Shown: positions 1 to 11,400 of the stretch, one piece after another
Layout: each line of letters begins with the position of its first letter
Numbering within the stretch: position 1 is the stretch's first letter
Source: Aphrophora alni
Taxonomy: Eukaryota > Arthropoda > Insecta > Hemiptera > Aphrophoridae
Reading direction: 5' to 3'
NCBI GenBank assembly: GCA_963513935.1
Contig: OY740774.1
Location: 94,666,861 to 94,730,860, forward strand
DNA length: 64,000 nt
Translations under genes and position numbers: made by a program
The notes under the pieces: generated by a model
What the model saw: only the letters and a program-made list of their open reading frames with translations
Told to the model about the DNA's origin: nothing
The model's database searches: none

Positions 1-680
1 ACAATTTTAATTAAAAATAAATCGTTAATATCTATTTGTTTAATAAAATAGATTAAAGCCGGTCTTCTGACAACAAAGTGTTTTGATGTGTAATTAAATG
101 ATAATCAATGGAGTGGAAATGATAAATATTTACATTTCCCATTGGTTGCTTACATAAAGCAACACGTGAAGGAATATTCCACGAACGTCTCCACTCTTTA
201 CTATACAGCGTGTTCAGAAAGCACAGCTACAGTTAAATAAATTTGATCTAATAATAGGAGGAGGGGGGGATAAATAGTCTACAAATATGGCACAGACTTT
301 ACCACTCAACTATTTACTAAACAAAATAAAAAACAAACCAAATTAATCGTAAAAAAAGTCAGTTCAGTAGTTGTCAATCAAAAAATAAAAATAAAATATT
401 GACTGTCTTAAAAAATATATTTAATTAAGGGCCTTAACTTGCTTTGCTTGTGACATAAACGCGACCTCAGCGTAAATCGAACTCTATTCAAATTGAGGTT
501 TTAATAACGATGGCAAAGAACATTTTTGTTTTTTGCCATTTATTTCTTAATCATAATATTGTACTACTTGCGCTTTTACACACGAGTTATTAATCTAAAA
601 TTTTATCGAAATCGGTAGACCCGATTATGAGATATTAAGTCGTTTAAAACAGCCCCATTACTAATGTTTTGTTTTTGTTA
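1..680. other. AT-rich intergenic DNA, no feature recognised
   Basis: No open frame with recognisable homology, RNA gene or clear repeat boundary. The segment near 600-650 carries a 'cgaaatcggtagaccgat' like phrase that recurs in diverged form elsewhere in the window (about 4100, 12500 and 15510), so part of it is probably old dispersed repeat. Confidence 0.5.
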
Positions 681-814
681 GTCTACATTGGGTGCTTCAA
701 AAAGGACTTTATAACTTTGTAAATTCATATAAATTTATACAGACTACTTACAGGTTTTGGTGTCATTTTCAAGCAAAATACATCAAGATTTTACCTTATA
801 GTTAGTCAAGTTCA

Positions 815-1227
815 ATGTGACTTCTATTGGTCATTTCGGAGACATCCCATCTGAAGTAGGCTTCCTAGATTCTTGCTGTGAGCTCAGCAAGAGAAGCCGG
901 TAAGGATGGTTTATAAACTTTATCCTTGATCAATCCTCAGAAGTAAAAATCCAGAGGTGTCAAATCCGGTGAACTAGGTGGGCTATGCTTTGACCTATCT
1001 ATATACCTGAAAAGTAGTTGAGTAAATCTCGGCGGTGGTGCGCCATTTTGTTGGAACGGTATGGGGAATTTTCGATCGTCCTCATCAATGTGTGAGATTA
1101 AAAAGTTTTCCAGAATATCTAGGTACACTATTTCGATGATGGTTTTTTCTTTAAAAAAAATAAAGGGCGAAATATTTGAAATAATAATAAAATAGTATTT
1201 TTTAAATGGGGTAGGTTTCTCAACCAT
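815..1227 (-). pseudogene. Degenerate Tc1/mariner-type DDE transposase, C-terminal part
   Basis: The minus-strand frame shows FQQNGAPP, then SPDLTPLDF, then a stop where the family has a Trp, then IKDKVYK and a LAELTARI stretch with a further stop. This order is the second and third catalytic blocks and the tail of the insect IS630/Tc1/mariner DDE proteins (usual words FQQDGAPPH and SPDLTPLDFFLWG). The second catalytic Asp is Asn here (FQQN), so even without the stops the copy would be inactive. Downstream on the same strand (plus 687-720) is a 'gggtgcttcaaaaagg' stretch that looks like the terminal inverted repeat of such an element. The N-terminal half is not recognisable. Family assignment comes from remembered motifs, not from a search. 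Confidence 0.8.
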
Positions 1228-1239
1228 ATCTACCTTTTA

Positions 1240-2000
1240 CGTGATGTATTAACCCGTTCCCACTCTTTATATCTGAATGAGGTTTCTATACTGGGACATA
1301 AAGATATACTGTGTTACTATTTTTTAATTGAGTTAATATTGTTATTTTTATTAATGTAAGTAGTGATAATAATAGGTACCTAAAAACTATACCAAAAAGA
1401 AAAAGAAGTTTTCTTTATTTTAAATTTATCTCCGTGTATTTCTTTTGAAAGATAAGTCGGTATGTATAGACATTCTTATCAAATTGTCATAATTTTTTAT
1501 TATTTTTTTATTTGAGATAAATTTATATCTTGTACAAATAAAGAAAGCAGTTAGGGATGGGTCTTTTCCTGCCTCCTCGCGCACACAGGCTTGGAGGTGA
1601 CACCCTCGTTAAAGCCGCGTGTCACCATTTGGGTTTTGTTTACTATAACATTGCATTAAGTTATAATCAAATCGGTACCAAACACAACATATACAACACT
1701 AACCGATCGAATAATAGTCAAACGAGTTGTTTTATTGTAAAACATAACCTTAAAAAAAAAAGTTTCTTGTACAAAAGAGTAACACAAGCAGGCGTTATAC
1801 GTACTAAGGACGGGTTACTTGTGATTCTGGCAAAACATGGATAGTACAATAGTTTTATTGGGGGGCTTTTACAACTCTTAAATGTAATATTGGAGGAAAC
1901 CCCGTTATTGAGTGTCATAATATCAACAATCATCCTCCATATGATCATTTATAGTCGAATCTTATTCATCAACACAAACCACTTTTACCAACACCAAAGT
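1240..2000. other. AT-rich DNA, possible diverged upstream part of a transposase copy
   Basis: The frames at 1557-1844 (+) and 1890-2010 (+) lead into the recognisable transposase tail that follows, but I cannot match them convincingly to the middle of that family. They may be its heavily mutated central part or unrelated sequence. Nothing else is supported here. Confidence 0.3.
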
Positions 2001-2009
2001 ATCCGAGCT

Positions 2010-2276
2010 AGAACAAAGTTACCAGTCACTATGCCATACCACTACAACCCAATTAAACTGGCGTGGTGTTATTTCAAATAATACGTAAGAGAAGACAATA
2101 CGACTCACAAGTTGAAAAACGTGAATTTTTTTTTTTAAAAAAGCGGTCGTAAGTTCACACCAGACATGTGAAATAGGAACACGTCGAAAAAAATGATTAA
2201 CGACTACTGGAAAAATAAAGATCTTCATGGAAGAGTTGAACCAGACGATATCAGCGACTGGTCCAGTGAAAGATGA
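2010..2276 (+). pseudogene. Degenerate insect DDE transposase, C-terminal tail
   Basis: The plus strand reads MPYHYNPIKLAWCYFK, a stop, YVREDNTTHKLKNVN, then after an 11-T/6-A run and a frame change FTPDM, a stop, and MINDYWKNKDLHGRVEP. This matches block by block the C-terminus of a large insect DDE family whose usual words are LPPYHC.YNPIEL.W...K, NNTTFKL.DV and VTP..W...V...YW..DGL. Two in-frame stops and a frameshift at the homopolymer near 2127-2145 make it a pseudogene. The exon at 29491-29832 encodes the N-terminal half of what looks like the same family, so the region holds at least two separate copies. The assignment rests on motif memory. Confidence 0.7.
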
Positions 2277-2526
2277 AAATGATTTAGGACACGCGTCTTT
2301 GTAAGAGTTTAAGAATGATGAGTTTAAAACAATTGTTGGATACAAAAGTGTTTTTAAATGTCGTTTTATAACAATAATAAAACAATTATTTATTTTAGCT
2401 CTGATAAATTTGAAATGTATGTACTCTTCGATTGTCCAGGATGTTTTTTTGAGCAAGGAATTGCTTTATGTTGTTTTAAATCTCTTGATGCCGCCTTATT
2501 CGTGTTAAGTTATTTGATAGTTTATG

Positions 2527-2595
2527 TTAGATTAGGTTAGGTTAGGTTAGCTTAGGTTAGGTTAGATTAGGTTAGATTAGCTTAGGTTAGGTTAG
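2527..2595. repeat. Interstitial TTAGG array
   Basis: About 69 bp of TTAGG with scattered variants (ttaga, ttagc). TTAGG is the ancestral arthropod telomere pentamer. Here it is internal, flanked on both sides by ordinary AT-rich DNA, with no inverted arms visible around it. Confidence 0.9.
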
Positions 2596-2599
2596 ATAT

Positions 2600-4180
2600 A
2601 TAATAAACTGAACTGGACTACTTGTTGATAAAATATTTAAGGACATAAAACCGTCGGAAATGATACAGGTCAACTGTTTCTACCTGAAAACTGTTTGAAA
2701 TATCACGTAACCTCATTCATATTTGAACAAGATATAAATATCATAATCATAGAAATTGACTATAAAAATTGTCCAAGAGTATTTTAGTGTTTTGCCATTT
2801 ATTACAGGACCGTAATTTTCTGTGACTTGATATTCAGAAGACTGGGTTGGGTTATAAATATTCACAAAAACTTTAACGATTTGGGGAAATTAAGTGTTTT
2901 AAACATCTATGGGTGATTTATTTTGAAATTTTGACCGATAATTTCCGATATTTTGTTGGTTAAAGATGAAAAACCTCTCAGTAAACATCGCTTTACAAAA
3001 AAAAAAAAGAAGAACAATGAACACCCTCTCAATACTTCAATATCGTTTAAGACGGAAGAGTTGTTGTTGCTTAAAGTCGAAAACTTTTGAGGTTATAACC
3101 AGAATGAATTAAGATAGACTTGTTAGAAAAGATTAAATATTTGGGTATAACTTAAGGCTAGATGTAGGTGTAGATCCAGATATGTCCCTCAGGATTGTCA
3201 CAACTGTAATCAGTACAAATGAGTCCAAGGGATTGAATTTTTTGAGAAGGTGGCAACCAATACGTTTTAAGTCATTAGAGGTTACATTTTATCGAAATTT
3301 TGACAAATTTTATTTAAATGTTCTTTTATTGGTAACTATCTCCAAATTTTGCGTTATCGATAAAGAAAGAAAAAACAATTGAAGTATGGCCGAAATGTAT
3401 CCATATACGAAATTTGATTAAATCTATCCCCTCTTTTAAGTTGTAGAACACTCACAGATATATATTTTTTTAAACTAATTTTGGATTCAAAGAACTGGAA
3501 ACCCAAAATTTCCTCCAAAAACTCCTCGTAATATACATCATCAACTTTCTGTTTGAAAACAAAAGCGTGAGGAAATAAAATGTAGAACATTTCGTCACTA
3601 TCTTATAATTATAAAGTCATAGAGTTATCGCTCTAGCGCAAAATAACCTGCTATGAAAGGTCGAATATGTCAAAATTAACTGCAGATATAATGATAATAT
3701 ATAATGAGATGATAACTAAAACAATGTGCCCGATTGCACGTATGAGGAATTTATAGTTCGTGATAAATTAGAAAAAAAAAACATGACTTACATGCGACGT
3801 GATTTGAATGGTATTCCAATGTGTAAAAACATATTGGATTGTCGTCATCCACTTTCAAAATCTTGAAATCGAAGTACAGTTCTGTCTTTTGAGAGGAAGG
3901 TGGGATCAAACAATCGGTTTCCATGTGATGTATTTATGCAGTATAAAAGATTTATAGCTTACACAAGTTGGGGTATAATTATAATTGGCCAATTGTTATA
4001 CAGACCGAGATATGTCGGTCAACAAACTCTAAATAAATTGCGGCGAAAAAATATTTTGCACTAACTTTCTCACAGACCAATATTAAAAAAACTAGATAAT
4101 TTGATCGAAATCATTTAGACCGATTTTAAGGTATCCCACGGTATCTAAGTCTCAATTTTACTTTTTGAGTATTAATTACA
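2600..4180. other. AT-rich DNA with a partial family K copy
   Basis: Positions 2962-3060 (aaaacctctcagtaaacatc, then a poly-A run) resemble the first 100 bp of the dispersed repeat called family K below. The ORFs at 3182-3382 and 3354-3590 overlap on opposite strands and show no known motif. No other structure is seen. Confidence 0.4.
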
Positions 4181-4181
4181 G

Positions 4182-4646
4182 GTATTTTGTTGACTCTTGT
4201 ATTTTGTACCCTTAAGTGCTATATTTAATCAAGATAATTAGAGTTGATTTTAAGAAAAGATAAATTATTTGAATATTGTTGAATAATATCAGTCACAATT
4301 ATAGAATAACTAGTGGTTTAACCAGGCTTCGCCCGGGACTTCTAACCTAACCTAACCTAACCTAACCTCACCCAACCTTACCTAACCTAACCTAACCTAA
4401 CCTAACCTCACCCAACCTTACCTAACCTAACCTAACCTAACATAACCTAACCTAACCTAAACTAAACCTAACCTAACCGTATTTTGTTGACTCTTGTATT
4501 TTGTACCCTTAAGTGCTATATTTAATCAAGATAATTAGAGTTGATTTTAAGAAAAGATAAATTATTTGAATATTGTTGAATAATATCAGTCACAATTAAT
4601 TATAGAATAACTAGTGGTTTAACCAGGCTTCGCCCGGGACTTCTAA
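4182..4646. repeat. 165-bp unit duplicated with CCTAA arrays
   Basis: A unit starting gtattttgttgactcttg and ending in the GC-rich phrase 'aggcttcgcccgggacttct' occurs at 4182-4342 and again at 4479-4644, period about 297 bp. The second copy differs from the first by a 4-bp 'aatt' duplication. Each copy is followed by a CCTAA array, so unit plus array was duplicated together. The 'ctagtggtttaaccaggctt' terminus resembles a phrase common at ends of arthropod dispersed elements. Confidence 0.9.
4343..4478. repeat. Interstitial CCTAA array
   Basis: About 136 bp of CCTAA with variant words (cctca, cccaacctta, cataa). A longer unit of roughly 50 bp (cctcacccaaccttacctaa plus plain repeats) appears twice, so the array grew by duplicating multi-pentamer blocks. 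Confidence 0.9.
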
Positions 4647-4723
4647 CATAACCTAACCTAACCTGACCTAACCTAACCTCACCCAACCTAACCTAACCTA
4701 ACATAACATAACCTAACCTAACC
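4644..4723. repeat. Interstitial CCTAA array, second copy
   Basis: CCTAA repeats with ccataa/cctga variants directly after the second 165-bp unit. Same orientation as the preceding array. Confidence 0.9.
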
Positions 4724-5077
4724 TTTAGTAACACTATAGGCTAGTTTGATTGGATATTGCAGTCTCTTTAATTGGAATGGTAATTCAGTCGATATCAGTA
4801 TATCAGTGGTTATTCTGGGGATAAATACTGTATTTCCCTTGTATTTTTCGATCATAAGTTCGGCCCTTTTATCTTCCAATGGACGCCCTTAGAGACAAAA
4901 CGGAAACCTTCTTCACGGATGGGCAATAAATGACTATCACACCATATACCCCCTTTGATTGTACCGGGATTCGTTTTTGAGTTTTACCGGCACGCACATT
5001 CCAGACTTCCTTTAATTATATATATATTGATTAGTATGTTAATATTACCTTAATATTAAAAAGTCGTATAACTTATT

Positions 5078-5197
5078 GCTTATATAAATGAGACGTTTCG
5101 GAACTATGCTCCATCATCAGAAGTGTTTGACGACCTCTATGAGCGAAAAAATGTCTGATGAAGGAGGATACTTTCGAAACGCCTCATTTATAGAAGA
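5078..5197. repeat. Small foldback element
   Basis: Left arm 'aaatgagacgtttcgg...ctccatcatcagaagtg' and right arm, reverse-complemented, 'aaatgaggcgtttcgaaag...cctccttcatcagac' pair over about 45 bp with a short spacer. It carries the recurrent words 'cgtttcg' and 'catcatcag' seen in other foldbacks of this window. Confidence 0.75.
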
Positions 5198-5835
5198 ACC
5201 CAATCACACTAATAATGTAATATTATTAGGCCAATAGTTGTTATTTTATGAGGTTAGGATGAAAAATTTGATTAGTGCAGATTAAAAGAAATCAAAGATA
5301 TTTTGACTTTTTCTGTCAGCCTCCCTCTTCAACATATTTTATAATGTTCCGTTTTATCCTTAATCATAGAAGAAAGTTTGTGCTTTTCTAATTGGCTCTG
5401 GAATCACTTACAATTTGATTTGTTTGAAACACCGGAAGTAAATTTTGCATATGACTGAATTTAACTTGGTCTACTTCCTTGTTAGATAGGAAGGTAATTG
5501 TACAAGAAACGCTCTAATAAACAAAAACTATAGCCGAAATTCCAGAAGAAGAAAGTTGGTGGTGGGGGCGGATTTTTACGCCCGTATTTTGAAAGCAGAG
5601 TCGTACCAGATGTGGACCACCCGGCTTGTGACAAGATTTATTTATGACTAAAAAGTCAAACATAATGAATAGCTTAGACTTATGAATTTTAATTTAATCA
5701 ACAATGTAATAAAATATAAGTCAACACAGTTGATATAAAGTATACTGTGTTTAATAAGTTATCTGACATGCGTAGTAGAAGTTTGGTAATTGGAGGAAAA
5801 AACTGCATTTGTTTTTATCGTTTTATAACAGCATA

Positions 5836-6430
5836 CAGAGTGATTGAAACAGGCGATAGCTATACAGTATAACAAACACACAGAACACAATTCTCACAAA
5901 AAATACGCCTAAGTATCAGACACGTTTCAACGACAAGGTCGTCCTCTTCAGTGATACACGAGCTACACCAATCAAACTATAACTAATAGTTATATAGTGT
6001 TAACTATATAATTTTTCTCATAAGTCAAGCTCAACAATTAATATAGGTGATAGCTGTTTTACTTGATAAGTACAAAATTTATTAAAAAAACTTTAAAAGG
6101 TATTCACGATTTTTTGAGTTAAAACTGGAGATATTACGAAATTGTTTGTATTATCTACCATTTTCCCAATATGGTTTCTAATGATAGCACTCATTTTAGA
6201 TGGTGATAATAATGGTGAAATTAAATATAACACATTATTTAAGACTTTTTTATTTTCGGGTATTGTTTTTATAACTATAACCGTTTAGGAGCAGGCACTT
6301 AAGTGTTTCAAAAATTCACAAATTAAAGTATTTTTGAGACGATTATTCTTATTTTTCAAAATGAGGTGAAATTTTAACTAGAGTTAGTAATAACACTACT
6401 TTTATTATTGGTAATTGCTCAGAAGTTGTT
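5836..6430. mobile_element. TA-flanked inverted-repeat element, left part, with nested insert
   Basis: Begins TA|CAGAGTGATTGAAACAG and continues with 'gataagtacaaaat' and 'ttgagttaaaactggaga', matching the left part of the better preserved element at 52871-53530; similarity continues to about 6420. The right end is missing. It is interrupted by a 183-bp insert at 5862-6044. Confidence 0.75.
5862..6044. mobile_element. 183-bp insert with ~11-bp target duplication
   Basis: Flanked by AGGCGATAGCT (5851-5861) and AGGTGATAGCT (6045-6055), one mismatch apart, so a probable target-site duplication. The insert contains 'cgtttcaacgacaagg' and 'cagtgatacac', and ends in 'ctcataagtcaagctcaa'. A relative lies at about 33115-33260, where the same words occur on the other strand. 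The long duplication suggests a retroposon-type insertion, but no poly-A tail is obvious. Confidence 0.7.
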
Positions 6431-6602
6431 ATAATAATTTAAATTTCATCAAATAGATTTTGAGATAATTGAATTTTAGTATGAAGTGCATGATTATTAT
6501 TTTCGTGTTGTCTGTTAACATACGGATCGGAATTTTCGTTCAGGTGGCGAAGAATAAGGTGAATAATAACTAAAAATTTTACCAAAAATAAGGTAAATAA
6601 TC

Positions 6603-7536
6603 GATTTCGTGGGGTTGGCTCGACATGGGGTTAGCTCGACACTAGTATACCGTGGGGTTGGCTCGACACTTTGGGGAACTAGGGTCATCTCTCCAAACTC
6701 CTGCTTAATGAGGAAACCTTCTTGGAATTGGAGGTGTTTCTTTTTTCGGTCAGCCGAAGAGCGACACTCAAGTGACGAGGTTCGTTGTCTGTCAGAATAG
6801 TATGACTTGTTATTCGCGGGTAGTATTCTCGGGTCTTGGCTAGTCCTTGGCTAATCTGGTAGCCTTTAAAACTAACAGAAAGCACAATACCAATCATAAC
6901 TATTCTGAACTCATAAGGCACTGTTGAAGTTTATTTAAGTATTCAAATCGATGATATGCCATATTGTCGATGGGCTTTATGATTGCGATAACGGGAGATG
7001 TCCAAATGCACCGGTGGTCAGGGATCAGCCCCAAACTGATGTGTCCAGTTGCACCGGAGCCCCTTTTGGGGGGTGATCCAGTTGCACCGGCAGTCAGGTT
7101 AGATTAGGTTAGGTTATATATACTTTCTAAATAAAAAGTGATAATTTTAGTAATAATAAAGTAATTTACTAATTTTTCTATTATTATTATTATGTGTGTA
7201 CATACGCTTTAATGTTTTACGGTATACCGTTAAAGGTATAGAACTGTTTAATAGTTATGTCAAAGTTCCGTAAGTGTGAGTAAAGAAAGGTATTTCCTGG
7301 TAGATTTTAACCACCGGTGCAACTAGACACTTTTCGTACGGAGGAATGTTTCGACCCTTGCAAATTCCTTCGACCGTCGGTGCAACTGGATATCAGCCGA
7401 GATGACCATACATCCTAACCTAATCTAACCTAACCTAACCTATACCCACCCGACTGGTACCTGATCCGTTCACATTTCCAGGAAGTGATTGCTATTGGCT
7501 GGGGCGGCCAATATGTCGAGCCAACGCCACGACACC
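6603..7536. mobile_element. TTAGG-bearing element A1, outer member of a nested pair
   Basis: The motif TGGGGTTGGCTCGACA occurs three times on the left (6610-6625, 6626-6642 and 6653-6670) and once inverted on the right (7514-7530). The right end reads ...GACACC and its reverse complement starts GGTGTCGTGGCGTTGG, aligning with GATTTCGTGGGGTTGG at the left end. The putative 8-bp target repeats (aaataatc / gtttaatc) match at only 5 positions, so they are weak. A CCTAA array lies at 7414-7442. Element A2 appears to sit inside it. Confidence 0.65.
6999..7394. mobile_element. TTAGG-bearing element A2, nested inside A1
   Basis: Motif TCCAGTTGCACCGG occurs three times on the left (7001-7014 as a variant, 7044-7057 and 7077-7090) and twice inverted on the right (7314-7325 and 7378-7390). 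A TTAGG block follows the left motifs at 7094-7115. No clean target-site duplication is seen (acgggaga / agccgaga, 5 of 8). Nesting explains why the combined 6.6-7.5 kb region is not a simple mirror image. Confidence 0.65.
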
Positions 7537-7539
7537 GTT

Positions 7540-8610
7540 TAATCTATGGCTGATATTCCCAATGACCGAAAGGTTTTTCGCCTAACAACAAAGGGCACGT
7601 ACGAGTATATTATTTGAAATTATTCTGTATATAAAAGTAAATTACCTTCTCATTGTAAAATGCACCGAGTTCAGCATTATTTTTGTACACATGTAAGAAT
7701 GAAAACTTTATTTGCAATGTTTGCACACTTGTTGATCAGATTAAGTCTCTAAATTCACGAATGTTTCACAACTATCGCATAGGCCAACACCTGCGATGTT
7801 TCAAATTACCTGACAAAGTTTTCAATACAAAATGAATCGTTTGTGGAGTATGTCAAGGTTTCCATCTCACAAAACGTGAGATTTCTTAAATGCTCCTTTC
7901 CTTGTTACGTCATCCAAATAATGCAATACCTACGGACGTTCTGTAAAGTCGGCATCGAATACTCAGCCAAACTGTAGACGGCGTTAAACTATAGAAACTA
8001 AAGTCTGCGTATTTCTCTAAAAAGTCGTCAAATGACTAAATCTGACAAGTTTCACAGTTATTGTAATTTGAAACCATGACTGTCTTCAATTAAAACTTGC
8101 CGTTTAAAACTCCATACTTCATTTTGTAATGAATAGGCTACATTCCTGAATCCGTTAAATAAGTGTTCTTTGATTTCAGTCTGTCTGTCATTCCCTGAAA
8201 TTTACAAGATATTTTAAAACAACTGTTGCGTCGTGAATTACAACGGACGGGCTCCAGGTTGGCGACAAGGATAATCCTTGCAGAAATTCGATTAATGACG
8301 TTTATACTCCCTTAGATTGCGCTCATCTGCATTCACATCTGTGCAAAAACATTACATTAACATTCTGACGCAGTCAAACATTCATAAAAAATAACCAATG
8401 TTGTTTCTGTCATTTATTGTATAGTAGAGTGAAATAGTTATAGACTTTTACTGGGTTCATATTAGATACAGTCTGACTAAATAAAAACAGACAATAAACC
8501 CAACTACAATAATTGTTGAAATATTGATTGATTTTAAAAATACATCTCCAATAATTTAAATATACATTTTATTTCCGTTATAGTTTAGTTAAATCGTTAT
8601 AGATCGTTAT
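7540..8610. other. AT-rich DNA with old dispersed repeats
   Basis: No gene recognised. At 8440-8560 is a diverged relative of the 80-bp tandem unit that follows (gggttcatattagatacag, then actaaataaaaac). Confidence 0.4.
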
Positions 8611-8615
8611 AGACA

Positions 8616-8775
8616 TGGTGTATTCATGTTAGGTACAGTCCGATTAAACAAAAATCCAACCACGATTGTACCAGTTAAATTCTATTTGAATATCTTGGTG
8701 TATTCATGTTAGGTACAGTCCGATTAAACAAAAATCCAACTACGAGTGTACCAGTTAAATTCTATTTGAATATCG
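8616..8775. repeat. 80-bp tandem duplication
   Basis: The unit starting tggtgtattcatgttaggta occurs at 8616-8695 and 8696-8775 with only a few mismatches (ccacgattg versus ctacgagtg). The near identity suggests a recent duplication. A diverged third relative lies about 150 bp upstream. Confidence 0.95.
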
Positions 8776-8779
8776 TGGC

Positions 8780-10042
8780 ATATCGATTTGGGTTTTACTG
8801 TTGAACAAAATTTAATCGAAATCGTTTTCCGAATTTTTAAATAATTACACTTTTAAGAAGGATTCTACTTTTCTCTTTTTAATCGGAAAATTCCAGAACC
8901 GGCAGTTTTGCTGAAATAGACTGTAGAGAGCCCGTTTAAACACATTGATCAAACGGACATAATTACAAAAAGTGTTTTTTACCATCCAGGTAACCTCGAA
9001 ACATTGTTTTTGAATCATGACGTAATACTACCTGGAAAAACAAAATTGAAATATCAAAATTAAATAAATGTTTACCAAATTGTCTTCTTTTCAACTGTTG
9101 GCAACACTGCGTAGTATTTGTTATTAAATGTAAACAGTTTTCACATTATATAAACAAAAGTTGATGAGAAAATTACCATACAGACATAATTATACACATT
9201 CATATATATAATGATTATAATTTGTAAGTAGAGATTTGTTTGCTGGGTTTGTAGGGCGTTGAAATTTAAAATTAATTTGAACTAAAAATAATATTATGGG
9301 AAAAAAATCTGTTAAAATCGTCTTTATTGAATTTATTAATACAATGTGTACTGATCCTGGCCTTAGGAACACGTTTTGTTGATTTATATTCAAAGTGTTA
9401 GTGAAGTGTGGAAACTGTTCCTGAGTTATCGGTCATCAATTGCAAGATCGATAAAATGACCAGTCGTAATTTATCGATTTCGGTTCGACCGATTTCGTTA
9501 GAATTTTATTGAAACGTAAGATAACCCAACTCGTCTTTAAAATTGGAATTAAATATAGAGATAAATAGCTCTGAAATATTTTTAGACAGAGAAGCAAAGT
9601 CAAGGTATTAATCGATACAAAACAGTATAATTAGATATGTTGAAATAAAATTTTAAAAATTGTAAAGTGCAACTTCAAGAGACAGGAACAATAATGGATT
9701 TAGCAACGGGGGGGGGGGGATATTAGTTGGAGAGTTGTTAAAACTAATCCCCTTATCAACTCTGTATTATTATATGGGGCAATGTAATTACAAGTATTGA
9801 TATTAAACTGTGCCATATTGGTTTGTATACCTTTAATTTGTTTTAGTCCAACAACTGTTACGAAGATATCTTCTGTTGAGAGGTCAAGGAGGGAGAGATA
9901 ATTATCAGTTCGATTTTAGGATTTTATGTGAGTCCTCTTACACCAAATATCAAGTTATTATCATTTCCGGTATCGTACTTATGTACAGACAACGAGGACG
10001 GATGGCCTGTCGAAAATCATATTTTAGTTCCCTGAGACTATG

Positions 10043-10045
<3 letters not shown>
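8780..10045. other. AT-rich DNA, dispersed-repeat fragments only
   Basis: Includes a run of about ten G at 9710 and, at 9960-10030, a minus-strand copy of a dispersed repeat with the phrase 'gacaacgaggacgg' (relatives near 17590, 19150, 28890 and 50930). No coding signal. Confidence 0.45.
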
Positions 10046-10047
<2 letters not shown>

Positions 10048-10087
<40 letters not shown>

Positions 10088-10259
10088 TGCTGAAAATGAA
10101 ACTGAAAAATGAGGAAGAGAGAAATAATACAAAAGTGAAAGAGAGATATTAAGTAAGAGACATGTAGAGGAAAATAATGAAGGAGAGAAAAATGAAGAAG
10201 GTGAGAAAAAGGGAAATAAAAAAAGAGGTATTAAGTAGGAGAGAGGGAGAAATTATGAA

Positions 10260-10300
<41 letters not shown>
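10048..10300. repeat. GA microsatellites and purine-rich tract
   Basis: (GA)n at 10048-10085 and 10264-10300, joined by about 180 bp of strongly purine-biased plus strand. The 60- and 62-residue ORFs across this tract are low-complexity artefacts. Confidence 0.95.
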
Positions 10301-10303
<3 letters not shown>

Positions 10304-10739
10304 AAGAGAATTTTAAGGGGAGAAAAGGAAATCAAAAACAAGAAGAAGAGGTATATTTCAACTAAATGTTGAAATTCATAAACGATTTACTGGAAAAAAA
10401 TTACAAAAAAGAGTAAAATGACAATTGTTTTTTAATTAAAAAAAGGGCACTTTCCCTGGATAAACATATGTACACTAGAAATTAGGTAAAAAGTCTGACA
10501 ATTAAAAAAAAAAGTTTCCTCTACGACCACTTCTCATTAAATTACAATGCTTTAATTTTTTTTTGAAATTGGCAAACTGGGGCCGTAAAAATGATAATTT
10601 TTTTGCTAATTTGACTACCGATTCTAGTGTGAAGATACATATTTTGTCCAATATTAGTGAAAATCTGATGATTTTACCCTATTTGTTGCATTATTAGTGA
10701 AAAAAATTTAAATCCAGATATACGATTTTTTTTAGGTTA

Positions 10740-10935
10740 GGAAGTATTCTTAATGTTACTACAGTCTACCATTTCGATAGTCCCTTCATTTTCGAGCATT
10801 AACATTTAAAAAATATTTTTCTACGACCCATAGAGACGGAGATATTTAACAAATAGTGTAGCGATACACTCAAAATGCATAAAAAATTCACTTTTCTAGG
10901 GAAGCTCCAGTCCGATTTTGCTACTTTTGCGGTTT
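10740..10935 (-). repeat. Dispersed repeat M, copy 1
   Basis: In reverse complement this reads 'aaaatcggactggagctt...ctagaaaagtg...cgctacactattt...aaatatctccgtctctatgg', matching 19855-19975 on the plus strand. This is a two-copy dispersed repeat of unknown type; no termini can be fixed. Confidence 0.75.
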
Positions 10936-11209
10936 CCCACTCAGTTGCATATCAAAAAAAAAAATAATAATAAAATAAAAAAATGGACTTCCCAGTTACA
11001 ACACTTTTATATTCTAATTTCCCTCTACTACTGCAGCTGTTTTCTTATAATTTTAAGACTTTCCGAAAAGAGTACGACATTTGTTGCATTATTTTTATAA
11101 TTGTAAATGGGAACAAGAAAGTCTGGTAAAACAGAAATTTGAGATATTGGAATGGCATTTTTCGGGAACCTCTACCCCGATCTAAGTGCTTACTTGTGGC
11201 GAACTACAG

Positions 11210-11400
11210 GTATGGTAATTCCTAGGTACCTATCTGGAGCTACAATTCATGAAATTATGTAGCTGGATCTACAACTTTTTTCATCTAGTCTAGGGTTTAA
11301 TCACTCTATTATCGGTTCTCTCTTGATCAACTCTTGTTCTCTTCTATTCACAGCTAAATGGTTTCATTTTCTGTTCTTATTTTTCTTTCTAGGTTTTTCG
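11210..11400 (-). repeat. Family K dispersed repeat
   Basis: Diverged member of the ~250-bp family K, carrying 'tagctggatctacaactttt' and 'ggttctctcttgatcaactc' and lacking the outermost parts. The frame at 11426-11659 begins just outside it. Confidence 0.7.

Noticed and set aside
4343..4723. Possible chromosome end
   Set aside because: The CCTAA arrays are short, degenerate and embedded in ordinary sequence on both sides.
6609..6921. 63- and 78-residue ORFs on opposite strands
   Set aside because: They overlap each other and lie within element A1's word repeats.
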